Assembly: GCA_930367215.1 (NCBI GenBank)
Contig: OV884059.1
Location: forward strand, 18,066,945-18,130,944
Source of the DNA: Pollenia angustigena
Taxonomy: Eukaryota; Arthropoda; Insecta; Diptera; Polleniidae
Reading direction: 5' to 3'
DNA length: 64,000 bases
Part shown: positions 1 through 10,826 of the stretch, in pieces
Position numbering within the stretch: the first letter of the stretch is position 1
Layout: each line of letters begins with the position of its first letter
The notes under the pieces: model-generated
Told to the model about the DNA's origin: nothing
The model's input: the letters and a program-made list of their open reading frames with translations, nothing else
The model's database searches: none
Position numbers and translations under genes: made by a program

Positions 1-540
1 AAACCTACTAAAAATGGTAAGAATCGGTTCGTAATTTCACATGGCCGCCATACAAACTTCCTTCCGGAATAGTGTTTGTGTTTATAGGCTCTTTTTATGT
101 TGGTATTAAGATTAAATTTGAGCAAAACTTATTTATTGCAATCTAAATTATCTTACCAAATTTTGTTGGAATCGGTCCATATATTTTTATACTATTCTCG
201 GAAAGCTTTTAATTCCATAACTCCCTAAAAAATGTTGGTATTGACATAAACATTGGCTACAATTACTTTTAAGATGGCTACCATATCATAAAGAATGTTG
301 GGTCCAATATTAAACATAGGTCCCATATAATATATATATACATATTCTAAAATCACTTATGGCAAGAAAATCTCATATAGATGAAGATATCTAAATAATA
401 GTCTAACAAAGAAATTTCACATGACGCTTTACCTTCTAACATAATTTTGTTCTGGCTGGTTCATGATTGCCCATGGGTACCCAATAGAGTCTTTATATTC
501 TGTGGTGTGGGGTATCAAATGGTCGGGCTTGGCCGACTAT
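1..540 (+). repeat. Interspersed repeat family B, 3' portion
   Basis: No gene is visible. The stretch resembles the repeat found in intron 3 of the OBP copies (2218-3480 and 10500-11790): shared text includes the segment about a two-step 'atagatgaagatatctaa' motif and a terminal 'gtcgggcttg.ccgact' block near 520-540. The family is non-coding and I cannot assign it to a transposon superfamily. It is truncated by the window start, so its 5' end is unseen. Confidence 0.6.
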
Positions 541-667
541 CAGCCCAATTATGAATAAAAATTCTCCGGGAGTTTTTTCCCTTTTCCAATTTTTACAATT
601 GAATTAACATAGGAAAGATGGGAAAAGGGAGAAAACTCCCGCGAAATTTTTATTAATAATTGGGCTG
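541..667. mobile_element. Palindromic MITE, 127 bp
   Basis: Imperfect inverted repeat. The left end starts CAGCCCAATTAT and the right end finishes ATAATTGGGCTG, and the arms pair through AAAATTCTCC/GGGAG blocks around a short central spacer. The trinucleotide TAT flanks both sides (538-540 and 668-670), consistent with a 3-bp target duplication. It carries no coding capacity. Three-bp duplications suggest a PIF/Harbinger (Tourist-like) origin, although TAT is not the typical TWA target. It sits at the end of repeat family B. Confidence 0.7.
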
Positions 668-1752
668 TATAGTTTTTTACTTGTTTGGTTTATAATTTTA
701 TTGAATAAAAAGCGTTATGAATTACTATGTTTGCTTCTTTATTTTATAGCGAAGTTTTGGTACAATTTATATCAATTTGGTACAATTTTGCCATTGAGGC
801 GGTACAATTAAGGAATTGACAGATTCCAACAGTGCCGTACAATAAATGAATTCATTCATTTAATATTCATCTCATCCATCTGTCGAAACACGCTCTCTTG
901 GTGCTTCTATTAATTACCCTACAAGAAATGAATGAGCAAGTAGTCACATTTTTCATTCGTCATTTCTTTCCATCATTTTCTTAACACCAAAATGAAAAAT
1001 GTGCGGCAAGTGGCTTATTACTGAGCGCCACTTCTGAGCGGTTAGTTGTTAAAATGCCATTGTAAAGAGTGGCTTGTTCAATGTTATTACGCGAAAATCG
1101 TAATCATAAAAATGTAACGCGTTTTTGAAGAAAAAAAATTGCATCCTGTTCGTCGATTTCGAGCGAAGACTTCGTTCGCTTAACTTACATTTAAAACAAA
1201 AACAAATTATAAACAATATCATTCTAATGTGTCCATATTTATCAAGCAAGGGGAATTAAACCATTTATATACAAATCTACCCAATACAATGCTGCCGTAT
1301 GTGTGTGAAATGCTTTGATTTAGTATTGCTAAAAGTTAACACCAAATTGACAAAACAAAAAAATAATTTCTCGATCATATTTTTATTTTAAAATTTGATA
1401 ATCTGTCTTGCCATAATTCGGTCGGCTTTGTACGGATGAAATCATAAGCTCCATATTAACTTTTGCCATGTTTTTTTGACGCTCAGAAAACAACTAAAAA
1501 TTAGAACAAGTTTTATTCCTGAGCGACGCCGCTTAGCCGCTCAAAAATTTCGCTCGCATGCCTCTCATTTCGTGGCCACTTCAATAGTTTTTTATATGTT
1601 TTAATTTTTTGACGCTCATCGCTTAGTCGCTTGACGCTTAGCCGCTCATTGCGTGGCCTCGGCCTTAGGGGCTGCTTTTTGCCCGTAACAAAGATCGAAA
1701 TAATAGCTTCTAATCATTGTTCGCAATTTCAACTTTTTTTTTTTATTTTTAG
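668..1752. other. Non-coding repeat-derived region upstream of OBP copy A
   Basis: No supported exon. It contains several GAGCG/CGCTC-rich short repeats around 1020-1050 and 1500-1660 that look like subterminal motifs of an unclassified DNA element. Homology to the upstream flank of OBP copy B begins only at about 1662, so an insertion has probably separated copy A from its original 5' flank. I could not find a signal-peptide exon here. Confidence 0.4.
1145..1219. repeat. Half copy of the MITE found at 63678
   Basis: This segment runs from CCTGTTCGTCGA through a GAAGACTTCGTTCGC block to an ACAAAAACAAATTATAAA tract. It matches one arm and the centre of the palindromic MITE at 63678-63815. The second arm is absent, so this is a truncated or half element. 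Confidence 0.65.
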
Positions 1753-3576
1753 GATGAACTCACTGAAGACAAACTATTCAGTGATCAAAATGCGTGTCAA
1801 AATGAAAATGGTGTTTCAGATGGTAAATACTTTTTAAACATTTTTGCTAAACTAAATAATTTACTCTACATTTTGAACATATATAGAGGAAATTGAAGAT
1901 ACGACTGGAAAATACCCTGAAGCCCAAAACATGAAATGTTTGCGTGCTTGTAACCTTAAAAAATGGGGTATGGTAAGTAAAATGTTTGCCTTATCTTTTA
2001 TTTGACTAGATATTGTATACAACTATAAACCTAGATGAATGATGAAGGACAATTGATAAATGATAATAACGCCAAAAAAATATTAGCGTTTCTCTTAAAA
2101 GATAGCACTACCGAAGAAGTTGCGGGCAGTATAATTGATAGCTGTAACGGCGTAGAGGAAAATAGTGATCAGTAAGTTAAAGTTTTTTTAACCAAAGTTT
2201 GTTCCCAAAACTCCATTTTTTTATACCCACACCATAATATTGGAAACAGTATTATGCTTTGGTGCCGATGTCCATCCGTCCGTCCGTCTGGCTGTCCATG
2301 TAAACTTTGTGCACAAAGTGCAATTTAAGAGATAATTTGTTTTAATTTGGTAGAAATTTGTCACAACGACCTATTGAAAATTGTGAGAATCTGCCCATAA
2401 TTGCATAAATGCCCCACGCAGGTTTCCTTCCGGAATAGAGTCTTTGTGCCCATAAGCCATCTTATTATATTGGTATTTAGCTTAGTTCGGGCCCAAAAAA
2501 TGTTATTAAGGCCCAAATACACTTGTCAAATGCTTGTCCAGCCGGCGAATTCATCGTGTACGTGTGCTTGACGAATTATTCGCCGTCATATCTAAATTAT
2601 TTGATTTTCCATCTAGCATCGTCGGTGTGACACATACAAACATATTTTCACTAATACTACCACAATGCTTGATGAGTATTTTGATCAATGTATTTGGGCC
2701 TTTACAACCTAAATCATCCTATTAAATTGTTTATATTTGACCTAAGCACCCATAAAAATACTTCTCCCGAATTAATGCCTTAACTTCCTTTTATGTTAAT
2801 GTTGGTATTGACATACAAATTTTGGAGAATAACTTTTACGAAGCCACTACATATTTATGTCATGACAAAAAATTGTGCTGGTAGAACTAAAATTAACCAT
2901 AGATACCATACGAACCACCTTCCAAAAATAACAAATCTAGTATATCGTTAGCTAAAATGCAAAAAGGCGTAACTAACAAAAAGTTTAAAATCGAGTTTTT
3001 GATTGGTTATTATGAACGCCATTAGACTACATGTCTTGACAAAAGTTTACACCTCTACGATAAAAAAAATTGCGCTGTTATTAATTAAAAACAATGGGAC
3101 GCAACTACAAGTATGTTTACTTGATACATAAAAAACGACGTAATTACACATTTTTTTTTCTAACAAAATATATTTAAATGATTTTCTGTGAATATTGCTT
3201 GAAGAATTTCATGGACGACTTATCAATGCATGTTTTTCTGACAGGTTTAAAGTTTTAATTTAACAAAGTTTTTTGCTTCTCCTGTAAAATTTTATTTTTG
3301 TTAGTTACGCCTTTTTGCATTTTAGCTAACGATATGTAGATGCAGACTTCTGAATAATATTCGGCACAAAGAAGTTTTACCCATGAGTCCCAAGTAGGGT
3401 ACACTCCGAAATTTTATTTGTAATGACTGTGGTGTTGGGTATCGTATGGTCGGGCTTGACCGACTTTACTTTCTGACTTTTTTTTTTTTTGTTGCAGTTG
3501 TGAAGCTGCTTTTGAAAATGCTAAATGTATAAAAACTGAATTGCGGAGCCGGAGTATTTCTTTTGATTTTGTTTAA
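1753..3576 (+). CDS. Odorant-binding protein, copy A (exons 2-5; signal-peptide exon not found)
   Basis: Secreted PBP/GOBP-family carrier that would bind hydrophobic ligands in sensillum lymph or other secretions. Coding segments are 1753-1822, 1887-1972, 2035-2171 and 3498-3576, all with GT-AG borders and compatible phases, ending in TAA. The joined reading gives about 123 residues. It shows the OBP six-cysteine signature: C1 in NACQ, C2-x3-C3 in KCLRAC, C4 in DSCNG, and C5-x8-C6 in HCEAAFENAKC. Spacings (C1-C2 about 25, C3-C4 about 43, C4-C5 9, C5-C6 8) fit classic OBPs. The first coding segment opens DELTEDK, the usual start of the mature helix, so an upstream exon with initiator and signal peptide is expected; none is visible in the window, where repeats intervene. 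Intron 3 is swollen to about 1.3 kb by repeats. No stop or frameshift is seen, so this is the only copy that could be functional; expression is unknown. Confidence 0.85.
2218..3480 (+). repeat. Repeat family B filling intron 3 of OBP copy A
   Basis: Begins near 'atacccacaccataatattg' and ends near 'gtcgggcttgaccgacttta'. The same family occupies the equivalent intron of OBP copies B and C, so it was present before the gene copies diverged. No coding potential. It carries the nested 386-bp MITE at 2946-3331. Confidence 0.7.
2946..3331. mobile_element. 386-bp TIR element (MITE) in OBP A intron
   Basis: Long inverted termini: left CGTTAGCTAAAATGCAAAAA continuing into GGCGTAACTAAC, right GTTAGTTACGCC running to AGCTAACG. 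Flanked by ATAT on both sides (2942-2945 and 3332-3335), a probable target duplication. It is absent from the corresponding place in OBP copy B's intron, so it inserted after those copies separated. No ORF. Confidence 0.75.
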
Positions 3577-4045
3577 TAAATATCCATGGTCTACTTTAAT
3601 GAATCAGCTGATTTAACACGCTTAACTTTATTTTGTATAATGGATAGTTTCTTTCAAACTTTCATAATTTCATCGAATTTAAATTAATTGAAATTGAAAA
3701 AAACCTAAAAAATTTGAAGCTTTTTTTCGTTCTGAAATAATAAAATTTAGAATTTTTTATTGCTTTTTTTGCCTTTTGCAACAGTTTAAACATAACCACT
3801 ATTATGAAAGTCGTTGCCGACGTCAATTTAAAGTCGTTGTCACATCTAGTCGACGAAATCATCACATGCAGGTTTACTAAAAAAATAAGTTAAAGTTGGC
3901 TGTCAGTCCCGGTAGGCGAGTTTATCAGCACCGGGGTTGCAGGTGCGATTCCTGCCAGAGGGTTCGCGGGATTAGCTTAGGGATTTATAAAAAAATAGAA
4001 AAAAAAAATTTATAATTTTTTGTTCTATTCCGTATTTAAATATTA
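3577..4045. other. Intergenic stretch downstream of OBP copy A
   Basis: AT-rich 3' flank. Parts (about 3560-3860) match the flank downstream of OBP copy B (about 11870-12180), so the duplication unit extended past the gene. No convincing exon. It contains the tRNA-like segment listed at 3890-3995. Confidence 0.5.
3890..3995 (+). repeat. Possible tRNA-related SINE-like fragment
   Basis: The GC-richer core has a tRNA-promoter-like layout: a box-A-like TAGGCGAGTTTATCAG, then a box-B-like GGTGCGATTCC, followed by an A-rich tail. A diverged relative lies at 11050-11200, sharing CCGGTAG, TATCAGCAC and GCCAGAG and also followed by an A-rich tract. No complete cloverleaf is evident. It could instead be an unrelated repeat. 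Confidence 0.35.
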
Positions 4046-4400
4046 AGCTTCGTACAGACGACGGTCAGATCTAACAATATTGTAAGGTGTGGCAATAGGC
4101 TAGCAATATAGTACCAAAGAAAAATTGTCACCAAAAGTAAATTGTCAGGTCAGACGATTGTAAGAAAACCTATCAATTTCATTGGCAGACAGTTGTGAGA
4201 CAATACATTTATCTACCAACAAAAGTTGTCAGTTCACACGGATGTCAGATGATTGCGTGGCAAAAGTTGCCGGATCTATTTGTAGATATTGTCTGATGAA
4301 AATTCAAAGCATTTGAGAGACATTATTTAATTTCAATTGTTTGTGTTGTATTAATTTGAAAAAGTGAAAATAATATCGTTGTGATGTGGTTTCAAATGCA

Positions 4401-5712
4401 ATGGCATCAATTCTAGCTGCTTATGTATTGGAAAGCAGCGAAAATAAAAAACCAATTTTAAAAAAACCCCGCAAAATTTGGGTGATGCAACGCCAGCAGG
4501 AAGGATGTTATGCCAAATTGCTTACTCAACTACGTAGTAATGAGCCGGAGTTGTATTGCAATTTTTTGCGAATGGACTCCGATCAATTTGATCATCTTTT
4601 GAATTTAGTGACTCCATATATTCAAAAGAAGGAAACAAACATGCGAAAGAGTATTTCAGCAGGTGAGCGACTCGTATTAACCTTACGATACCTAGCTACT
4701 GGCGAAAGCTTTCGCTCACTGCAGTACATATTTCGCATTCCTGCATCAACAACATCGTACATTGTTCCCGAAGGTTTAGATGCCGTTTACAAAGTTCTTG
4801 TGAATACGTATATCCAGGTAAATTTATTTTCTTCATTCGTACTGTCATAAAATATGTATGTACATTAAAATTTATTTTAAGACACCAAAAACAGCAGATT
4901 CTTGGGCAGACATTGCTGATAAATTTAATGAATTGTGGCAATTTTCTAATTGCATTGGAGCAGTGGACGGAAAACACGTCGGGATGGATGCACCAGCGAA
5001 TGCTGGCAGTATCTTTTATAACTATAAGGGGACGCACAGCATCGTATTAATGGCATTGCAGACGCCGAATATAAATTTATTTACGTAGATGTAGGTCGTA
5101 ATGGCAGATTTTCCGATGGCGGTGTGTTTAATCGCTGCACACTTGAACAATCGTTGGATACTAACCAGCTATGTTTGCCACCTCCCAAAGCACTACCCAG
5201 TCGGCAGCAGGCCTGTTCCACACGTACTCGTTGCTGACGATGCATTCGCTATGCGACAAACCCTTTTGAAGCCATACAGCCAACGCGGTCTAACAATGGT
5301 ACATCGTGTCTTCAATTATCGGCTAAGTCGTGCTCGGCGTATAATCGAAAATGTATTTGGCATCATGTCTGCAAGATTCCGGGTGCTGCGCAAGCCAAAA
5401 TGTCTAAACCCGGAAAAAACAATTAAGGTGACACTTGCGTGTTGCGTGCTCCACAACTTTTTGATAGCAACAAATAAAAAAAAGTATGCAACTGCCAATG
5501 TATTTGACCATTACGATGCCAATGGCACACTCATCACTGGTGATTGGCGTAGCGAAGCAGCAGTGGAGAAATCACTATTTCCATTGAAAATAACACGTAA
5601 TGATACTTTCAATGCCAAAGACGTCCAAAAAGAATATGCGAAATATTTTGTCGAAGAAGGTAATTGGATTTCCCACACAAATAAGTCGACAATGAGCATG
5701 GACCCAAAATAA
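4401..5712 (+). pseudogene. PIF/Harbinger (HARBI1-like) transposase with two frameshifts
   Basis: DDE_Tnp_4-type nuclease that would act on the element's own TIRs. I take the first ATG at 4401 (ATGGCATCAATTCTAGC); a longer reading upstream would need a GTG start. Exon 1 runs to 4817, intron 4818-4881 is GT-AG, and exon 2 begins ACACCAAAAACAG. The N-terminal half has the helix-turn-helix-like region typical of HARBI1. Catalytic landmarks are AVDGKH (first Asp), YVDVGRNGRFSDGG (second Asp region) and RIIENVFG (Glu). A one-base loss near 5056 shifts the frame and creates an early stop; a one-base gain near 5212 returns to the original frame, and the rest is open to TAA at 5710-5712. No other lesion is apparent, so inactivation looks recent or could reflect consensus errors. 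Confidence 0.88.
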
Positions 5713-6157
5713 ATTATAAAGCTATAAACACCACCGTATTCTAAATATGTGTAACGTGAGAAATACACGGTTATAAGTTTTATTTAAAAAATAAGTTTTT
5801 AATCATTTCTTGAATTTTATTTTTCGCTTATATAAAACTGAAGAAGTAACTTTTATTTCCGAGGAATAAATAAAACTCAGAAAATAATAATAAAGGTAGT
5901 CCATGTTACAAGGATTATCTTTGTGTATTTCTTATGCACGTAGCACTTTCCTTTTAGTTTCAATGAATTCGATTTCATCAAACTCCAGGTTAATATTTTT
6001 TTTTTGCATTTTTATCACAAATTATAATTTTTATTTCACTTTTAGTTTTTTTACCACATGTATTTGCAGCGTAGCCACTAGAAATATTTTTTTGCAAAAA
6101 TGATGATGCCATTGTCACATATTGTCAGATACACAAACTTCGCGCATCTGACAATAA

Positions 6158-7938
6158 ACAAGTTAGAGTGCTATATTCGGCTGTGCCGAATCTTTGATAC
6201 CCTCCACCGACACTTCGAATGTTTTAGGAGTAATATCTGTATGATGTCTATTTATTATTATAATCTTTGTAAAAACAGACATCTGCATTAAAATTTGTTG
6301 CGGTTTAGACCTATATAAAATTATTGATCGACAATCAGAATCAATTTTAAAAAGTTTGAGTAGAATATCAGTTTAAGATGAACTTAAATGATTTTCAAGA
6401 GAACAAATTATATAAAAGCCATCGTAAGCTATGAACCAATCATCCCAAATTCTGCAGAACGATTTCTGGTATTAAAAAACATAAATTTCAATACAGCGGT
6501 GCAATTAGCTTAAGCGTTTGCAGTAAATTTCCGAAGGCTGCTAAAATGGAATCTAAGGAAAATTATGGACTGTATATCACAAAATTGCATAACATTTTTC
6601 TGACCATATGAAGCTAAACTGGAAGAAAGTTTACCGCGTATTTAATTATTTTACCAGAGTGGGCTTTATATGAGGCCTATGGTAAGTTATGCACCGATCT
6701 TCACCAAATTTCACAATGTCATTTATAGTTCTATAAAACTGTGATGTATAAAATTTTGTTATGATAGCGTTATTTTTTACGTTTTTAGGCGTACTAAGCT
6801 GTTTTCTGGGAGTAAGGTTTACATGGGGCCTAGGGTAAATTATGAACTGATCTTCACGAAATTTCACAGTCTTATTTCTAGTCCTGTAAAACTTATATGT
6901 TCCAAATTTTGTTATGATAGCATTATTTTTTACGTATTTAGGTTTACTAAGCTGTTTTCCGGGAGTAAGGTTTATATGGGGCCTATGGTAAATGATGGAC
7001 CGTTCTTTACAAAATTTTAAAGTCTTATTTCTCGTTCAATAAAACTGTGATGTACCAAATTTTGTCCTGTAAAACTTATATGTTCCAAATTTTGTTATGA
7101 TAGCATTCTTTTTTACGTTTTTAGGCGTACTAAGCTGTTTTCCGGGAGTAAGGTTTACATGGGGCCCAGGGTAAATTATGAACCGATCTTCACGAAATTT
7201 CACAGTCTTATTTTTAGTTCTAAAAAATGTTGATGTACCAAATTTTGTTATGATAGCATTATTTTTTACGGACTTAGGCGTACTAAACTGTTTTCTGGAA
7301 GTAGGTTTTATATGGGGCCTATGGTTAATTATGAACCGATCTTCACGAAACTTAATAGTTTCATATCTAGTTCTATTTAACTGTGACGTGCCAAAATTTG
7401 TTATGATAGCATTGTTAGTTAGGGTTTTAGGCTTACTATACTGTTTTCCGGGAGTAGGGCTTATATGGGGCCTAGGGTAAATCATGGACGGATCTTCAAG
7501 AAATTTTACAGCGTGATTTCCAGTCAAATAAAACAAATTTTTGCAAAATCTTATATCATTCTGTGCATTTTTCCACCATTTATGTTAGTTTTTGTAACAA
7601 AATTATCAATTTTTTTTAGGTGGTGGTTCCACATTTTGGTTCATAGCTCAGATCCTATTGAACCGATTTTGCTGGATTTCAATCCCAAACTGCTTAGGAT
7701 AACTACAAGCAATTTGACACCAAGTTTGTTTATTTCTTTTGAGTTTTTCAAAAGTGAGCGTGTTTTCAACAGACGGACAGACGGACAGACATACGGACAT
7801 GGCTAAATCGACTTAAAATTACTCAAGGACCCAGAATATATATACTTAATAGGGTCTGAGATGAATAATAAAAAAGTTTCACACGGAATGACAAACTTAA
7901 TATACCCTCTTCACAACTAATTGTGGTGGAGGGTATAA
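6158..7938 (-). repeat. Repeat family A, inverted copy nested in Harbinger element
   Basis: Starts near AAGTTAGAGTGCTATATTCG and ends near GTGGTGGAGGGTATAAAA. In the opposite orientation the same ends bound the copies at 43342-45069 and 59831-61559. Contains an internal array of about five degenerate direct units (6650-7540), each with 'catggggcctagggtaaatt', 'gatcttcacgaaattt' and 'ctgttttccgggagta' blocks. Reading frames through the array are only repeat shadows. Superfamily not assigned. Confidence 0.75.
6650..7540. repeat. Degenerate tandem array, about 160-190 bp period, five units
   Basis: Conserved blocks GATCTTCACGAAATTTCACA, TGTTATGATAGCATT and CTGTTTTCCGGGAGTA recur in the same order at roughly 6700, 6850, 7180, 7340 and 7490. 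Unit length varies because of small indels. Single units of the same motif occur in the other copies of repeat family A (for example 9540-9620, 43740-43930, 44880-44970), so array expansion is specific to this copy. Confidence 0.75.
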
Positions 7939-8188
7939 AAATAAGCTAACAACGTCTGAGAATGATCTAACAATTGCAAAGATGGGTGTTCACACGATTG
8001 TCAGATGTCTGACAATATTGTTGTCATACAATAGTCCGACAATGCTTTTCCTGACAACGGCGTCCGACAATAATTGCCAGTTCACACGGTTGTAACATAA
8101 TTTGAGCACATTTTACTGACAATATTGTTAGATCTGACCATCGTCTGTACGAAGCTTTAGTTTTTGAGCTGTTTTGAATTTAGGACAT

Positions 8189-8935
8189 ACAGTGGTGGCC
8201 ATATAATTAAAACATTCGTTATATTTGAAATATTACAAAAGGTAATACAAAACTTTGCCCCCGTATTCATAAACGATTATTAAATTCAACAAACGTTTAT
8301 TAAGGAATCTTTTTACAAGAAAATTTGTCTTGCAAGTCTTTATTAAATTGAAATTTTTTATGAATATGGACATTAATGTCTTGTAAGTATTCGTCCGTAT
8401 TATGAAACGTTTGCTGCGCAACATTCAAGTTTGAAGGTTAAAGAGGAAGGATGAATGGAAAAGTGTACTTTGTTTCGTGCATAAGCAGTTTTTGTGAGTT
8501 TATTTAGATAGAGAGAATACAAACAAATGCCTTTAAAAGAGAATTGCAGATAGCTTCTGCTGTAAATGTTTTATAATATGGGCGAGGACACAAAAACTAA
8601 TGTTGAAACTTTTGTGTTTGCCGCTTAAAGCACTATTAATGTTTGGCTTTCCGAGACATTTTTCCTACAACTAGCCACAATTTCTTTTCTCAACATGATT
8701 CCACAATTCCTCAACTGGGTACTGAGCTCGCCTATTTTAAAAATGTATACTATTTTCCTGTAAACAGCAGTATACATGTTAAGATATGTGCTTTGGATCA
8801 TTATCGAACATGAGCTTCCACAAATTGGTAAATCGTGTTTTATATAATATTTTTATATTAATTTTTTACTAAGGCAAACTCCATGCTAGACCTTTACCAT
8901 TGGGAGACAAGCAGTGCGCTTACCAACCACTTCCC
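8189..8935 (-). pseudogene. Tc1-like transposase remnant
   Basis: Reverse-strand translation of about 8660-8840 gives FDNDPKHIS, the segment around the second catalytic Asp of Tc1 transposases, followed after a decayed stretch by a piece resembling the '..QLRNCGIMLRKEIV' region near the C-terminus. Frames are broken and most of the gene is gone. The segment ACAGTGGTGGCCATATAATT at 8188-8207 may be one terminal repeat. A small inverted-repeat insertion with CCGTATTCATAAACG ends lies at about 8262-8410. Confidence 0.55.
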
Positions 8936-9205
8936 TACACGGAAAGAAGTTTATTTTCTAAAGTAATCAAATTCGTTTCTTAAAACAAGCAAATCCATAA
9001 TAATTTCTTGATTTTAACTTATTTCGTTCGTATTTAAGTAAAATTTTCCTTAATAAAGAAACATTTTGCTTAAACCAAGCTACACATATGTACATCTATT
9101 TAAAATAAGTTATTTTTGGCTAGGAAGATCATCATGCTTAATTTTCTTTCTTGCAAGCCATATTTTCTTGTGATTTAGTTAATGTTTCTTTTTGTGTAGT
9201 ATGAG
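8936..9205. mobile_element. Short TIR element (MITE)
   Basis: Left end CTACACGGAAAGAAGTT and right end TTTCTTTTTGTGTAG form short imperfect inverted repeats around 270 bp of AT-rich sequence with repeated TTTCTT/AAGAAA motifs. Target duplication is not clear. No ORF. Confidence 0.5.
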
Positions 9206-9714
9206 AGCAACCAAACCATACAGGTAGCAATTTGAGTGAATAATCCGGTAAGATCTTACACACGCTTCTTGTTTAAAAACTGGTGATATCTTACCTCCGC
9301 TGCTTTTAAGTAGAAACTCCACCTAGGGATGATCCTCCCTCAGGCCGTACTGTCCAAAAGTGGTTTAACGTCAGCCCTTTAGTGGAATTTCCAGGATTTA
9401 TATGACTAGAACTTTGTGAAAATCGGGTCCGTAATTTCTTATAAGTCCTACATAAATCCCAATCTTAAAAAACACACACTTTAGTATGCCTTAAACTATA
9501 AGGCATAATGCTATTTTTAATAAAATTTGGTCTGTCACAGTTTTATAAGATTAGAAATCACAGCGGCAAATTTCGTGAAGATCAGTCCATAATTAACCAT
9601 AGGTCCCATATGAAGCCCAGCCTAGGAAAACACATCCCCATATAGCGCACTCCTAAAATAGTTTAACTGTCGGTGGAGGGTATCGACACAACCGAATCTA
9701 GCAATCTAACTTGT
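9206..9714 (+). repeat. Repeat family A, partial copy
   Basis: Contains the family A blocks 'aatttcgtgaagatcagtcc' and a terminal 'gaatctagcaatctaacttg'. The 5' part is decayed. It abuts the conserved upstream flank of OBP copy B, in the same position as the family A tail upstream of OBP copy C (42190-42275), so the boundary predates duplication of those two copies. Confidence 0.6.
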
Positions 9715-10826
9715 TTTTTTTATTAAATTTGTTATACATATGTGTTTAGAATAGAAGGTGTGGGCAATACTCTCAAAATTATCTGAGGCGTGTAAATAAC
9801 AGATCTTAAATATACCGCAGCTGCTCTGAGTCCTTGTTATTACCACCGGTATCAGTAACCCCCAGGGGTTAAATTGGACTTTGATAAAGCCACTTGCGAG
9901 TAAACTTGTGACTGCTGTTAATACAAAAATGTTGAAAAGAGAGGTTTTACACATGCCGAGTTAGGGGCTGCTTTTTGCCCGTAACAAAGATCGAAATAAA
10001 AGCTTTTAATCGTTGTTCGCAATTTTATCTTTTTTTATTTTTAGAATGAACTCACTGAAGAAAAAGTAGCTTTTTATGAAAAAGAATGTCAAACTGAAGC
10101 TAGTGTTTCAGATGGTAAATAATTTTTAAACATTTTTGCTTAACCAAATAATTTACTCTACATTTTGAATTACTAGCGGAAAATGCAGACACGACTGAAA
10201 GAGATCCTGAACCCAGAAACATGCAATGTATGCGTTCTTGTATCTTTAAAAAATGGGGTATGGTAAGTAAAATGTTTGCCTTATCTTTTATTTGACTAGA
10301 CATTGTATACGACTATAATTCTAGATGAATGAGGAAGGAAAATTGATGAATGATAAAAACGTCAAAAAAAACATTAGCGTTCCTCTTAAAAGGTAGCACC
10401 ACCGGATAAGTTGCGGGCAGTATAATTGATAGCTGTAACGGGGTAGTGGGTAGTGATCAGTAAGTTAAATTTTTTTAAACCAAAATTTGTTCCCAAACTC
10501 CATTTTTGTACCCACACCACAATATTGGAAACAGTATTATGCTTTGGTGCCGATGTCCATCCGTCAGTCCGTCTGGCTGTCCATGTAAACTTTGTGCACA
10601 ACGTGCAATTTAAGATATAATTTGTTTAAACTTGGTAGATAGGCTCTAAGTGTACCAACTTCCAAACCTATTGAAAATTGTGAGAATCTGTCCATAATTT
10701 CACAGATTCCCCAAGCAGGTTTCTTTTCTTATTATATTGGTATTACACTTAATTTGGGCCAAAAAATATTATTACAACCTTAATCATCCTATAACATTTT
10801 ATCGGAATCTGTTTTTATTTGACCTT

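Larger units (their letters stand above)
4046..8156 (+). mobile_element. PIF/Harbinger DNA transposon, 4.1 kb with nested repeat
   Basis: Terminal inverted repeats start AGCTTCGTACAGACGA and end in the complement TCGTCTGTACGAAGCT, continuing inward through GGTCAGATCTAACAATATTG with one mismatch. A perfect TTA target duplication flanks it (4043-4045 and 8157-8159). TTA/TAA duplications plus the DDE transposase at 4401-5712 place it in PIF/Harbinger. Subterminal motifs such as 'gtcagatgtctgacaat' recur near both ends. It is interrupted by repeat family A (about 6158-7938); without it the element would be about 2.3 kb. Confidence 0.92.

Noticed and set aside
3900..3970. Possible tRNA gene
   Set aside because: Box-like motifs are present but no acceptor stem or complete cloverleaf can be drawn, and the sequence is followed by an A-rich tail as in a retroposed copy.
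6646..7536. Frames on both strands of 73-166 codons with repeated peptide blocks
   Set aside because: They are translations of the degenerate tandem DNA units of repeat family A on both strands, with no start context or known domain.
9706..9954. Minus-strand frame starting MCKTSLFNIFVLTAVTSLLA that looks like a secretion signal
   Set aside because: The homologous flank of OBP copy C (about 43010-43264) has an in-frame stop and a shifted frame, there is no good splice donor after the hydrophobic stretch, and it is antisense to the OBP. Chance hydrophobic reading is more likely than a gene.
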